Assembly (NCBI GenBank): GCA_032718475.1
Contig: JAUCBJ010006793.1
Span: 1-51,441 of the forward strand
Direction: 5' to 3'
Source: Nemertoderma westbladi
Taxonomy: Eukaryota > Xenacoelomorpha > Nemertodermatida > Nemertodermatidae
DNA length: 51,441 nucleotides
The number at the start of each line of letters is the position of its first letter. Positions within the stretch are counted from its first letter, which is position 1. The position numbers were made by a program, and so were the translations under genes. Below are positions 42,031 to 51,441 of this stretch, one piece after another. The notes beneath the pieces were generated by a model. That model worked only from the letters and a program-made list of their open reading frames with translations, was not told the DNA's origin and did not search any database.

Positions 42031-42732
42031 ATGTTATATACAGTTGATAAAGAAGAAACTATTAATGGCATCACCTACAAAATAGTCAAAGATGAGGCAG
42101 ATGTTGATAGGGTTAAAGATTTCTTCCTTGAGGTAATGCTCTCTGACGAACCGGTGACGAAGTCTAAAGGGGTTAGTTACATTGAAGATAAACCACCCAG
42201 CATTGTAAAACAAGCCTTGGACATTATAAACCACGGTGTCTCCCTAATGGCGGTGGATTCAGACACTGGCGAGTTGGTTGGAATTCGAACCACATCGATT
42301 GTTGACAGACAGACGGATTTCCCGCTGGAACGTCGCGGTCTGGACCAGTTGCTTTCTGAATATCCGGAAACTCACGCGCACGTGATCTATTGGGATGATC
42401 AACTTCTTTGGATTCCGGACGTGTTCAGGGATCATCCAGAAGTCAATAGGATTTTCAACATGTTCGGTTTAGCGGTTAAGAATAGCTACAGAAGGAGGGG
42501 GATAGCTGGGGAGTTACTGCGGCAGGCATTACGTGTTGCCAAGATGACTAAATGTGATGCAGTCCTGGGTGTGGCATCTAGTCCTCATACTAAGATATTA
42601 TTTAATCGACTGGGGATGGAGATTCTAAATGAGATTGTCTGGAAGAAGGCCGAAATTGATGGTGAAGTATATTTCGACAATGTTGAGGAGAGTAGTCTTA
42701 CTGCACATTATCTAAAACTAAAGTATTGCTAA
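42031..42732 (+). CDS. GNAT acetyltransferase, arylalkylamine/dopamine N-acetyltransferase-like
   Basis: An intact 233-codon single-exon frame. It transfers acetyl from acetyl-CoA, most likely to an amine substrate, in the cytosol. The N-terminus resembles invertebrate AANATs, with FFLEVMLSDEP (residues 31-41) matching the F.....EP motif of that family. SLMAVDSDTGELVGIRTT is the central beta-hairpin. Motif A is GLAVKNSYRRRGIAGELL (146-163), with the R-x-x-G-I-A pyrophosphate loop at 154-159. TKILFNRLGMEIL follows as motif B. Length fits the family. Neighbours are all repeats. An ATTAAA poly(A)-type signal lies at 42884. It has no damage and is the clearest host gene in the window. Substrate is not determinable; another GNAT subfamily is possible. 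Confidence 0.8.
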   Translation: MLYTVDKEETINGITYKIVKDEADVDRVKDFFLEVMLSDEPVTKSKGVSYIEDKPPSIVKQALDIINHGVSLMAVDSDTGELVGIRTTSIVDRQTDFPLERRGLDQLLSEYPETHAHVIYWDDQLLWIPDVFRDHPEVNRIFNMFGLAVKNSYRRRGIAGELLRQALRVAKMTKCDAVLGVASSPHTKILFNRLGMEILNEIVWKKAEIDGEVYFDNVEESSLTAHYLKLKYC

Positions 42733-43035
42733 AGATGATGCGGGATGCTGTAACACTTGTGGCTAATTGAATCGGCACAAAATATATTCATTTGTTGGTG
42801 AAGGGAGAATTATGACTAACAAACATAAAGAATTCAAAAATTTAATATTGTGCCAAAATTATTGTTGTAACATGTTTTTTCCATTAAAGCTTATAATTAA
42901 GAACTGCTTCTGCACTCTGGCTATGTGGATATTGTACCGTAAATATTAGTCGTTTTCTGTTCAAATTTCAATTTATTTATATAATATTTATCATCATTAT
43001 TATGAAATTAAATGTAAAATGTGCTTCATGAAATA
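42733..43035. other. 3' region of the acetyltransferase gene
   Basis: Non-coding AT-rich sequence holding the ATTAAA at 42884; probably 3' UTR. Confidence 0.4.
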
Positions 43036-44405
43036 TAGTGCATGCCTAGCCCAACTTGGTAGTCAGTGAAATCCAACCAAATAGGCCTATAGTGCATGTC
43101 TAGCCCAACTTGGTAGTCAGTGAAATCCAACCAAATATAATGCATGCCTAGCCCAACTTGGTAGTCAGTGAAATCCAACCAAATATAGTGCATGCCTAGC
43201 CCAACTTGGTAGTCAGTGAAATCCAACCAAATATAGTGCATGCCTAGCCCACTTGGTAGTCAGTGAAATCCAACCAAATATAGTGCATGCCTAGCCCAAC
43301 TTGGTAGTCAGAAATATAGTGCATGCCTAGCCCAACTTGGTAGTCAGTGAAATCCAACCAAATATAGTGCATGCCTAGCCCAACTTGGTAGTCAGAAATA
43401 TAGTGCATGCCTAGCCCAACTTGGTAGTCAGTGAAATCCAACCAAATATAGTACATGCCTAGCCCAACTTGGTAGTCAGAAATATAGTGCATGCCTAGCC
43501 CAACTTGGTAGTCAGAAATATAGTGCATGCCTAGCCCAACTTGGTAGTCAGAAATATAGTGCATGCCTAGCCCAACTTGGTAGTCAGTGAAATCAAACCA
43601 AATATAGTGCATGCCTAGCCCAACTTGGTAGTCAGTGAAATCCAACCAAATATAGTGCATGCCTAGCCCAACTTGGTAGTCAGTGAAATCCAACCAAATA
43701 TAGTGCATGCCTAGCCCAACTTGGTAGTCAGTGAAATCCAACCAAATATAGTGCATGCCTAACCCAACTTGGTAGTCAGTGAAATCCAACCAAATATAGT
43801 GCATGCCTAGCCCAACTTGGTAGTCAGTGAAATCCAACCAAATATAGTGCATGCCTAGCCCAACTTGGTAGTCAGTGAAATGCAACCAAATATAGTGCAT
43901 GCCTAGCCCAACTTGGTAGTCAGTGAAATCCAACCAAATATAGTGCATGCCTAGCCCAACTTGGTAGTCAGTGAAATCCATCCAAATATAGTGCATGCCT
44001 AGCCCAACTTGGTAGTCAGAAATATAGTGCATGCCTAGCCCAACTTGGTTGTCAGTGAAATCCAACCAAATATAGTGCATGCCTAGCCCAACTTGGTAGT
44101 CAGAAATATAGTGCATGCCTAGCCGAACTTGGTAGTCAGAAATATAGTGCATGCCTAGCCCAACTTGGTAGTCAGAAATATAGTGCATGCCTAGCCCAAC
44201 TTGGTAGTCAGTGAAATCCAACCAAATATAGTGCATGCCTAGCCCAACTTGATAGTCAGTGAAATCCAACCAAATATAGTGCATGCCTAGCCCAACTTGG
44301 TAGTCAGTGAAATCCAACCAAATATAGTGCATGCCTAGCCCAACTTGGTAGTCAGAAATATAGTGCATGCCCAGCCCAACTTGGGAGTCAGTGAAATCCA
44401 ACCAA
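43036..44405. repeat. 48/36-bp minisatellite, about 30 units
   Basis: The 48-bp unit starts AGTGCATGCCTAGCCCAACT, followed by TGGTAGTCAGTGAAATCCAA and CCAAATAT. A 36-bp form lacks the TGAAATCCAACC part. Both lengths are multiples of 12, so the minus strand keeps an open frame of 431 codons (43244-44539) built of MHYIWLDFTDYQVGLG and MHYISDYQVGLG. Base changes between units mostly alter amino acids, which argues against selection on a protein. Confidence 0.95.
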
Positions 44406-45899
44406 ACTTGGTACACATGTAGTCTGACAAAACAAAAAGAACAAAATACAAAAATAAATTTTCCAAGTTGAATTAACGTGGGGTCTTCGTGCAGCATCTT
44501 GCAATAAATTAATCTATCCAAAATTATTAGGCTTGGCATCAGCTGGTTGCTAGGAGACTGCAGGATATATCAGGTACCATATTCAGCAATACCTGAATAC
44601 CTGTACAATGCAGCAATGTGGCATTTCTGCCTTTGGCAGCGTGGTCAGCCATTCCAGCATTCAGAATTTCCAGATTGTGGAGTACAGAGTACGACACCGG
44701 TTCCATGAGATGCCTGTACTCAATACCGTACTGCTCAGTGCTCACTGACTGTTGCTGAACGTGGTAGGCCTAGCTATCCAGTAAGCAACCGAGGGTGGAC
44801 TCTCTATAGCCGAGGGGCACTTAGATAATAACTAATAATCACGAACCCCGTCCTCTTATAATATACACCTAACTCTGCAGTAGTCAGTAGTAGTAGTAGT
44901 AATAGTAGTTAGTAGTGGTAGTAAGTAGAATAAGAGTGAGAAAGAGAGAGAGAAAGAGAGAGAGTGAGAGGATGTAGAGTAGAATAAGATACGGATTCAT
45001 AATTATTTTATCAAACTCATGTACTACTTTCTTCAATGTGCCAATTGTAATAATAATTAAACATTACTCTGATTACGCTGGGTTTGGCCCCATAAGATAT
45101 TATACTGACGTATTTTATATTAATATATCCATGCGACTAAACAAGAAGTGAAGTAAATGTTTATTATTATAGTTTTAAAAATTGAGTGATATACCCAAGA
45201 TAGTGAAATAGATAATATACCAGAAATTGCCATTTGATCAGATATATCAAAGCGGCGTCTTTAGTATAATACCGTAATAGTATCAATTAACTCTGTTATA
45301 CAATGTAAATATACTAAATCTATTTATAAATATATTATGAGCCCTACATTGTACATTTATCCTACAGGTAGACAATGTAGTATGTTAAAACTTGATATAA
45401 TTTGGTATAATGTATAACATATTATAAATAAGACTGAGGCAGCTATTAACTATATTGCAAAGAAATCAAATATCCTAAAGTAATATACTAGACCCTCCCT
45501 CCACCCTATAAATAGTGTTGACCACCTACCCCACCCACTGCCCTTATTACTTCATAATAATGAAAGATAGTACTGGCGCTCCGGTCACTCCGTTCCCTCC
45601 GCTGGGGGCGTTAAGTTGTAGGTTTTGACACTATGCAAAATCCGAGCACAGAGTTAAAAGCGCATTCGATAGGCGAACATTTCTTGCAGTGAAAGTATTT
45701 CCATACCTATTATAGTTTTCGAGATAGTCAGACATGAGTAGCTAAAATTTGAATTTTTTTTCGGTGAAGTCTGATTTCACCGGTACCTGTCATCCGAAAT
45801 ATGGATTATGATATATTGTTAGATGCGGGTCCACTAACTGTACATTCACATTTTTTCAAGAAAAAAATTCGATCAAGGGTTTTCGAAATATTTTCGAAT
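44406..45899. other. unassigned region with microsatellites
   Basis: Contains TAG/GTA and GA-rich microsatellites (about 44885-44975). A minus open frame at 44539-44745 has no reliable motif. The remainder is AT-rich without coding signal. Confidence 0.5.
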
Positions 45900-47190
45900 T
45901 ACCAGAAGCAGACTTTGGACGCCCATATCTCCGGTACCGGTAGGCCTATTGAGTCGAAATTTTTTTTTAATCTACTTAGAACACTCCAGTGAATGTTTTT
46001 TTAGTTTGAAAGTTTTGCCCCAAAATGCTTAGAAGTAATTTCGAAAAAACTTATCATTTCGCGATCATGATCTTTTGACCCCCTAGAATTGAACTTTTTT
46101 TATGGTCAAATTTTGGCTACCCCCCCCCCTAATTCGAGGGTGAGGAATCTTTTTGTAATGTTAAGTTTTTTCATACGGTGAACTCACAGGACTTGGTCTT
46201 CGAAATAAAACCGAAAACATGATCTTTCCTGATCATGGCCTGATCAAATCGCTTTTTGAAAATTTCGAAATGCTTAAAAGTTGCCCCTTCTTAATAGAAG
46301 TCGATTAGTAAAAAAAAATCGGGGGTCTCAAACAAAGTTTTCGAGAAAATCGGGAAAAACCGAAAAACACGATCTTTTATGATCAGGAAGCTGATCTCGA
46401 GAACCGGTTGACCGATCGAGCCAATTTTTTTTTTAATCAACTCAGAATAGACCATTGAACATTTCTTACAATGAATGTTTATTAGAAAAATGCTTAGATT
46501 CGATTTTAAATATACTGATCTTTTCGCGATCATGATCTTGAGTTTCGACCCACTAGACTTGAACTTTTTTATGCCCAAATTTTGGCTACCCCCCATAATT
46601 CGAGCGTGAGGAATCTTTTTGTGATGTTAAGTTTTTCCATACGGTGAACTCCCAGGACTTGGTCTTCGAAATAATACCGAAAACACGATCTTTTCTGATC
46701 GCGGCCTGATCAAATCGCTTTTTGGAAATTTTGAAATGCTCAAAAGTTGCCCCTTCATCATTGAAGTCAATTCGTAAAAAAAAATCGGGGGTCTCAAACA
46801 AAGTTTTCGAGAAAAGTTGAAAAAACCGAAAAACACGATCTTTAATGATCAGGTATCAGATCTCGAGAACCGGTTGTCCGATCGAGCCAATTTTTTTTTA
46901 ATCGACTCAGGGCGGTGTTCTGAACGTTTCCTACAGTAATTGTTTATATCCAAAATGCTTAGTTACGATTTTACGAAGTCCGATCTTTGCGCGATCATGA
47001 TCTTGCGTTTTGATCAGGAAGAATTCACTTTTTTTTAAATCTTTTAACGGGAATCATGACTAATGTGGGGTCGCTGAATCTTTTTGTAATGTTAAGTTTT
47101 TCGATTGGAGCAAGCCTTGAGTGTCCGATTGCTGATCAAAACTGATCTTTGCTGATCATGGTCAAGATCATGATCGGGCAACTTCAAACT
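45900..47190. repeat. GATC-rich tandem repeat, about 465-bp period
   Basis: Similar blocks start near 45957, 46421 and 46888 (AATTTTTTTTTAATC...CTTAGA/CTCAG), giving two full units and a partial third. Units contain GATCATGATC, ACGATCTTTTATGATCAGG-like and CTCGAGAACCGGTTG words. I count 28 GATC between 46050 and 47180, several times the chance level. Short minus open frames inside are not convincing. Confidence 0.85.
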
Positions 47191-47227
47191 CGAAGTTGTG
47201 AAGGTAAACCCATATGTTGCCTATTGA

Positions 47228-47335
47228 TTGGCACCCACCCACCCACCTAAGCACACCTACTTAACCGCACCCGCCCACCCACCCTCCTAAGCACATCGAC
47301 TTAACCGCACCCACCCACCCACCTAAGCACACCTA
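47228..47335. repeat. short CACCCACC minisatellite
   Basis: Roughly 50-bp units of CACCCACCCACCTAAGCACA plus CCTACTTAACCGC, two to three copies, ending directly at a family A tail. Confidence 0.85.
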
Positions 47336-47337
47336 CT

Positions 47338-48285
47338 TACTACTGGGATCGGCATGCTGCATTGCAGCTGCATTTTTAAGAATGCTGTGCCGGCTTATCG
47401 ACAAAATTGCACCGCCACAACTCCCTATCAACCATGACATTTGCTAGATCATCCGCATCTTCAAGGCCAGTGGACACTCAATCTTAACTCTTAAGACCAC
47501 TTAAGATGCGTCTCAAGAAAGTCATGGGCTGTCCACCATGCTTATTCACTCCATGAGGCTGCCAAAGTACAAGATTATGCACTGGCTGGTCCTCACGGCG
47601 AAAGCAATGTCCTGCAAAGCGGAGGCGATTTTGTTCTAGTGTCAAGCTTGGGGGAACCAATGAGACACCTCCAATGTTATATAGTGTCTGGTTTGAGATG
47701 TGTGCATTGAACTCGACACAATGAACCCGGCGTAGCATTCTTGTGAATGTGCCATCCAGAGATTTGGTGTCCTCAGCAGTTGGAGCCCAGCATGGACTCC
47801 CATAGAGGAGTACTGGAACTACTGCTGCTCTAAATAACCGGACCTTAATTTTCCGATTAAGTCTCGGTGACTTCCAAATTCTGGAAAGCCTATTCAAGGC
47901 TGCCCATGCCTTTCCCTTACGTATTCGAAGGTCCTCACCTGACTTCCGGATCCATGATCCCAGGTAACAGAAGTCGTCCACATGCTCAAGCATACCATCC
48001 TTTGAGCTTATGCTCATCCGATCAGAGACTTGCTGAGGACTTTCAAAGTTAACTGTCAGAATTTTGGTCTTTCTGGAGTTAATAAAAAGACCAACACTAG
48101 AAGCAGCATGTTCTAATGAGCTGAGGAGCCGTTGGGCTCCCTCTAATGATTCTGAGAGTACTCCTAAGTCATCAGCAAAGTCTAGATCAGTTAGGTACTT
48201 GGCAGGATTTCCTCGACTTCTGGAGCCAGTAGGTGGAGTTATCATCACCCCATCATCATTATAATGATCTAAGGACATGCGTAGA
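47338..48285 (-). mobile_element. family A copy, left arm of a head-to-head pair
   Basis: It starts with the tail (CTTACTACTGGGATCGG on +) and hairpin and runs to the RMSLDH segment of RT. The open frame 47484-48278 (264 codons) holds LDFADDLGVLS through the thumb. About 30 bp has been added near 47472, truncating the C-terminus. It is joined directly, 5' to 5', to the next copy. Confidence 0.85.
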
Positions 48286-48802
48286 ACACCGAGAATTAAT
48301 CGGAAACTTAAGGTCTGATTATTTAGAGCAGCAGTAGTTCCAGTACTCCTCTATGGGAGTCCATGCTGGGCTCTAACTGCTGAGGACACCAAATCTCTGG
48401 ATGGCACATTCACAAGAATGCTACACCGTGTTCATTGTGTCAAGTACAATGCACACATCTCCAACCAGACACTATATAACATTGGAGGTGTCTCATTGGT
48501 TCCCCCAAGCTTGACACTAGAACAAAATCGCCTCCGCTTTGCAGGACATTGCTTTCGCCGTGAGGACCAGCCAGTGCATAATCTTGTACTTTGGCAGCCT
48601 CATGGAGTGAATAAGCATGGTGGACAGCCCATGACTTTCTTGAGACGCATCTTAAAGGACACTGGCCTTAAAGATGCGGATGATCTAGCAAATGTCATGG
48701 GTGATAGGGAGTTGTGGCGGTGCAATTTTGTTGACAAGCCGGCACAGCATTCTTAAAAATGCAGCTGCAATGCAGCATGCCGATCCTAGTAGTAGTAGTA
48801 GT
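48286..48802 (+). mobile_element. family A copy, right arm of a head-to-head pair
   Basis: It begins at the PRINRKLKV segment with no spacer after the left arm and runs through the RT C-terminus (open frame 48418-48756 within it) to the hairpin and a five-unit TAG tail (48787-48802). The arms form an inverted repeat of about 500 bp with a 420-bp loop. Confidence 0.85.
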
Positions 48803-48850
48803 ACGCAATACCGAAGATTTCATGGACCGGGTATCGAGTTTACCCCCATC
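48803..48850 (+). mobile_element. inverted Penelope-like segment
   Basis: ACGCAATACCGAAGATTTCA and the next 28 bases are the inverted, nearly identical counterpart of about 49690-49738. They encode, in + sense, the RNTxDFMDRVS stretch of the element that otherwise lies on the minus strand. Confidence 0.7.
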
Positions 48851-49449
48851 TTCTGGTCGCGTCTGCACAGATGTTGGCTGATGAAAGAGATGACTAATGG
48901 TAGTGGAGGTTCTAAATTGGCAGTTGTTGTATTCCTAGTGTGGGGTTCATTATTATGTGGATGAAGATGACTAATAAGAATTTTATTAACTAGCTTGTCT
49001 ACTGTAGTTGCTGGAAAATAATTATTTATTAGAATTTCCTTAACTTTATGTATACTTCTAGTGCGACCTAAAATGGTATTACTGTTACGTATGGCGCGCT
49101 GTATGGCAGATTTGGCGGTGTTTATGATCATGGAACGGGGATGGCTACTAAAAAAATAAAGTAAGATACCGACATTACTGGGTTTCGTGTAAAGTTCCAA
49201 ATCTATGTTTCCTAGACTGTTAACAGTCGTGAGTACATCTAGGAAAGGAAGGCTGGGGTATGACTTCTCCATTGTGTACTTAATGGTTGGGTGGCAGCCG
49301 TTGAGGTATGTAAGGAATTTATCTAACTCCTCTTCCCCATGTTGCCACACCGACCAACCGTCATCATAATATCGAAACCAACAACCGACTGATAAGTGAT
49401 AACGTGAATGTAAATATGTGAATGTAAATAACCGAAAACGGCCCAGCAA
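48851..49449 (-). pseudogene. Penelope-like RT, C-terminal part
   Basis: FRYYDDGWSVWQHGEEELDK holds motif C as YYDD where the first PLE has YVDD. TYLNGCHPTIKYTMEKS and LPFLDVLTTV follow, then LYTKPSNVG and AIQRAIRNSN, as in Penelope-like RTs after the palm. The last residues of the open frame (to 48820) come from the inverted segment. Confidence 0.7.
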
Positions 49450-50077
49450 GACGGTTACCCATCCCTAACCCATCATTTTGTTCGTAATATTTACTATTAA
49501 AACAAAAATATGTACAAATTAAGCTGGTTTTAAGTAACCCATAAAGTTCGGGAATTTCCAAACCAAATAAATTAATTTTATCTTTATTTTGGTTCACAAA
49601 GCTAGTGACAGTTTCTATTCCTTCGCCTACAGGTATAACTGTGTACATAGAAACTATGTCAAGACTAAAAATCATGTCACCGTGTTCTAATGGGGGTAAA
49701 TTCGATACCCGGTCCATGAAATCTTGGGTATTGCGTAGCCTCTCCGGGACGAGTGCTGCTGCCTGTCCTAGTATCCGACTTGCGAGCCAAGCGGGTTTCT
49801 CGCCCGCCGAGCCTGTCCCTGACGAAATGGGTCTCATAGGGTAGCCAGTCTTATGTGTCTTCGGGTTGCCGAACAATTCCGGTGGTCGCGCATGTGTGTT
49901 ACTCCTCAGTACGTTGAGGATAAACTGTTGGTTGCTACGCTTCAATGCGCTAGTTACACCCGCGTTAATTATCTTAATCGCTCGTTGGTTGGGGTTTCGG
50001 GATAATGGTTTATAGGAGATCGTGTTGTTTAAAATGTCGTCATGAACCTTTTCAATGTACGATTGGGCAGACCGCAA
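49364..50077 (-). pseudogene. Penelope-like RT, N-terminal part
   Basis: It starts within the linker (YIEKVHDDILNN), then ELFGNPKTHKTGYPMRPISS (RT block 2), GDMIFSLDIVSMYTVIPVGE (motif A with SLD) and KYYEQNDGLGMGNRLAGPFS (motif B). A frameshift in the 49364-49449 overlap separates it from motif C. Confidence 0.7.
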
Positions 50078-50090
50078 AATTAGCGAAAAA

Positions 50091-50336
50091 TATTACATAC
50101 AGCACGTACATCCCACACTCAACACACAATACGCACCCACACATAACACGGGTGGTATAATACGCTTTCGGGACGATCTAATTTTCGTTTTTTTATATTG
50201 CCATTTAATTTAATAATTGCCTTGGGGTATTAAATAATTATATTATGCCAAAGTTTAAATTAAATTACATATCCAAATTACTTACTATTGGTGCTATTTT
50301 CTGATTGGTCGGTTTTATAACTTTGAGACGGCAGTA
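50091..50336. other. unassigned spacer
   Basis: AT-rich, no feature seen. Confidence 0.5.
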
Positions 50337-51253
50337 CCGGTGTAACAGGAAAATATGCCCCCCCGGGAAATGTGCCCGGGGGGGCATATTTTCCTAGGAA
50401 AAAATGCCCCCCCGGGCAAATTTCCCTAGGAAAAAATGCCCCCCCTTAGGAAATTATGCCCCCCCTGAATTATACAATAAACAAAACTTATTACTACTAA
50501 AACTTACAAAAATTATACAAAACAATAAACAGTCACTTTACCAAATGAAGGAAAGGAGCAGGTTACAGAGGCAGGCCTTTCTAACCAAAACAATAAACGA
50601 TCATTTAACTAATTGAGGGAAAGGAGCAGGTTACAGAGGCGGGATTTTCTAACCAAAACAATAAACAGTCACTTTAGCAAATCAGGGAAAGGAGCAGGTT
50701 ACAGAGACGGGATTTTCTAACCAAAACAATAAACGATAACATTACCAATTGAGAGAAAGGAGCAGGTTACAGAGGCGGGATTTTCTAACCAAAACAATAA
50801 ACAATCACTTTACCAAATCAGGGAAAGGAGCAGGTTACAGACTTAAAAAAGCTTGGAGCTGCTCGGCGCCCACACAACACCACACACTCGCACTGCTGTT
50901 ATACCAGTACTTACTACAGTAGCCTACTGACTTAGATACTTCAGTATGCTGTTCTACATCCCTTACTGCCTTACCTGCTTACCTACCGGCAGACCGGTAC
51001 CGTACTATTCTTCCAACTATTACAAGTTCTGCAGTTGGTAGATTAAAAGTGGCTACCAGCAGACCGGTATCGTACCAGTTTTCAGACTTTTGAGGGGGGC
51101 TAATTTTCCTGAGGGGAGGCATTATTTCCTAAGGAGAAAATGCCCCCCCGGGCTAAATTTCCTAGGAAAAATTGCCCGGGGGGACATAATATCCTAGGAA
51201 ATAATGCCCCGGGGGGCATATTCTAGGGGGGGCTGATTTCCTTGTGACACCGG
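50337..51253. mobile_element. foldback-like element with C/G palindromes
   Basis: The left end CCGGTGTAACAGGAAAATAT, followed by GCCCCCCC, is mirrored by the right end ...GGGGGGGCTGATTTCCTTGTGACACCGG read inverted. Each arm (about 50337-50470 and 51090-51253) is made of alternating blocks of ATGCCCCCCCGGG and TTTCCTAGGAAA, which are themselves palindromic. Between the arms lie five 68-bp tandem repeats and ACCGGTA-rich sequence. No transposase and no clear target duplication. Confidence 0.7.
50521..50840. repeat. 68-bp tandem repeat, about five units
   Basis: Successive AACAATAAAC words at 50521, 50589, 50657, 50725 and 50793 give an exact 68-bp period; each unit contains GGGAAAGGAGCAGGTTACAG. 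One diverged unit occurs at about 125-185 on the opposite strand. Confidence 0.9.
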
Positions 51254-51441
51254 CACCTATTTTTCTGCAGTACTGCATTGTGCTAATAGTTATACATTAT
51301 AGGAAGTAGTCTCTTTAGTTCGAGTAGTCTGTAGTTAGTCGGTAGATAGCACTCGGTCCGAGTTCAGCCCTGATGAAGGCCTGTATTGGTATCTTGTAAT
51401 TATTTTATAAATTGCAATTTTACTGTTTGGTTGAAATATCG
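51254..51441. other. window end, unassigned
   Basis: No coding or repeat signal recognised. Confidence 0.5.

Larger units (their letters stand above)
48851..50090 (-). mobile_element. second Penelope-like element, RT part
   Basis: The minus strand carries a Penelope-like RT distinct from the first copy. It has no recognisable GIY-YIG domain: the 3' side ends at the inverted segment. Two overlapping open frames indicate one frameshift. The 5' edge is near 50090. Confidence 0.7.

Noticed and set aside
44539-44745. Minus open frame with an NAGMADHAAKGRNATLLHC segment, vaguely ankyrin-like
   Set aside because: Only one weak partial match, no repeat periodicity and no neighbouring exons.

Overview
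This window is metazoan nuclear DNA built almost entirely of transposable elements and tandem repeats. Signs of an animal genome are GT-AG splice sites around a CAP/SCP-domain gene, a single-exon GNAT acetyltransferase of the invertebrate arylalkylamine type, and fragments of APE-type non-LTR elements, Penelope-like elements, Ty3/gypsy and BEL/Pao elements, and TIR or foldback DNA elements. A CR1-like element starting with a 2A-like motif and PHD-like finger recalls echinoderm and lancelet genomes, so a marine invertebrate deuterostome is a plausible but unproven source. Nothing looks prokaryotic.

Layout. 1-2.4 kb: the 3' end of an RTE-like element (family B, minus strand), then mostly unassigned DNA. 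2.4-16.3 kb: one CR1-like retrotransposon (2A + PHD, APE endonuclease, RT, tail) split into five pieces, in order and on the same strand, by later insertions: an RTE-like family B copy (10-bp target duplication), a short TIR element, a GC-rich Ty3/gypsy element, and a Penelope-like element (PLE) that is itself split by an RTE-like family A copy (11-bp target duplication) and followed by a foldback element. 16.3-25 kb: two exons of a CAP gene (minus strand), five more family A fragments, and pieces of two other RT lineages. 25.1-30.9 kb: a 5.8-kb minisatellite of about 180 units of 32 bp. 31.4-33.0 kb: a non-autonomous DNA element with long TIRs and a 9-bp duplication. 33.9-37.5 kb: a decayed BEL/Pao element. 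37.6-40.1 kb: the family A copy that keeps the APE domain. 40.3-41.6 kb: a relic related to the foldback element and a fragment of an unclassified RT family. 42.0-42.7 kb: the intact acetyltransferase gene. 43.0-44.4 kb: a 48/36-bp minisatellite. 45.9-47.2 kb: GATC-rich tandem repeats. 47.3-48.8 kb: two head-to-head family A copies. 48.8-50.1 kb: a second PLE with an inverted piece. 50.3-51.25 kb: a foldback element with C/G palindromes and 68-bp repeats.

The only host genes I can support are the acetyltransferase and the partial CAP gene. Everything else is retroelement or repeat, mostly pseudogenised. The strongest points for follow-up are the nested CR1-like element, the TAG-repeat 3' tail shared by two RTE-like families, the two foldback elements, and the minisatellite carrying a RUNX-type motif in nearly every unit. 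All reading was done by eye; family names rest on recognised motifs, and edges without a target duplication are approximate.
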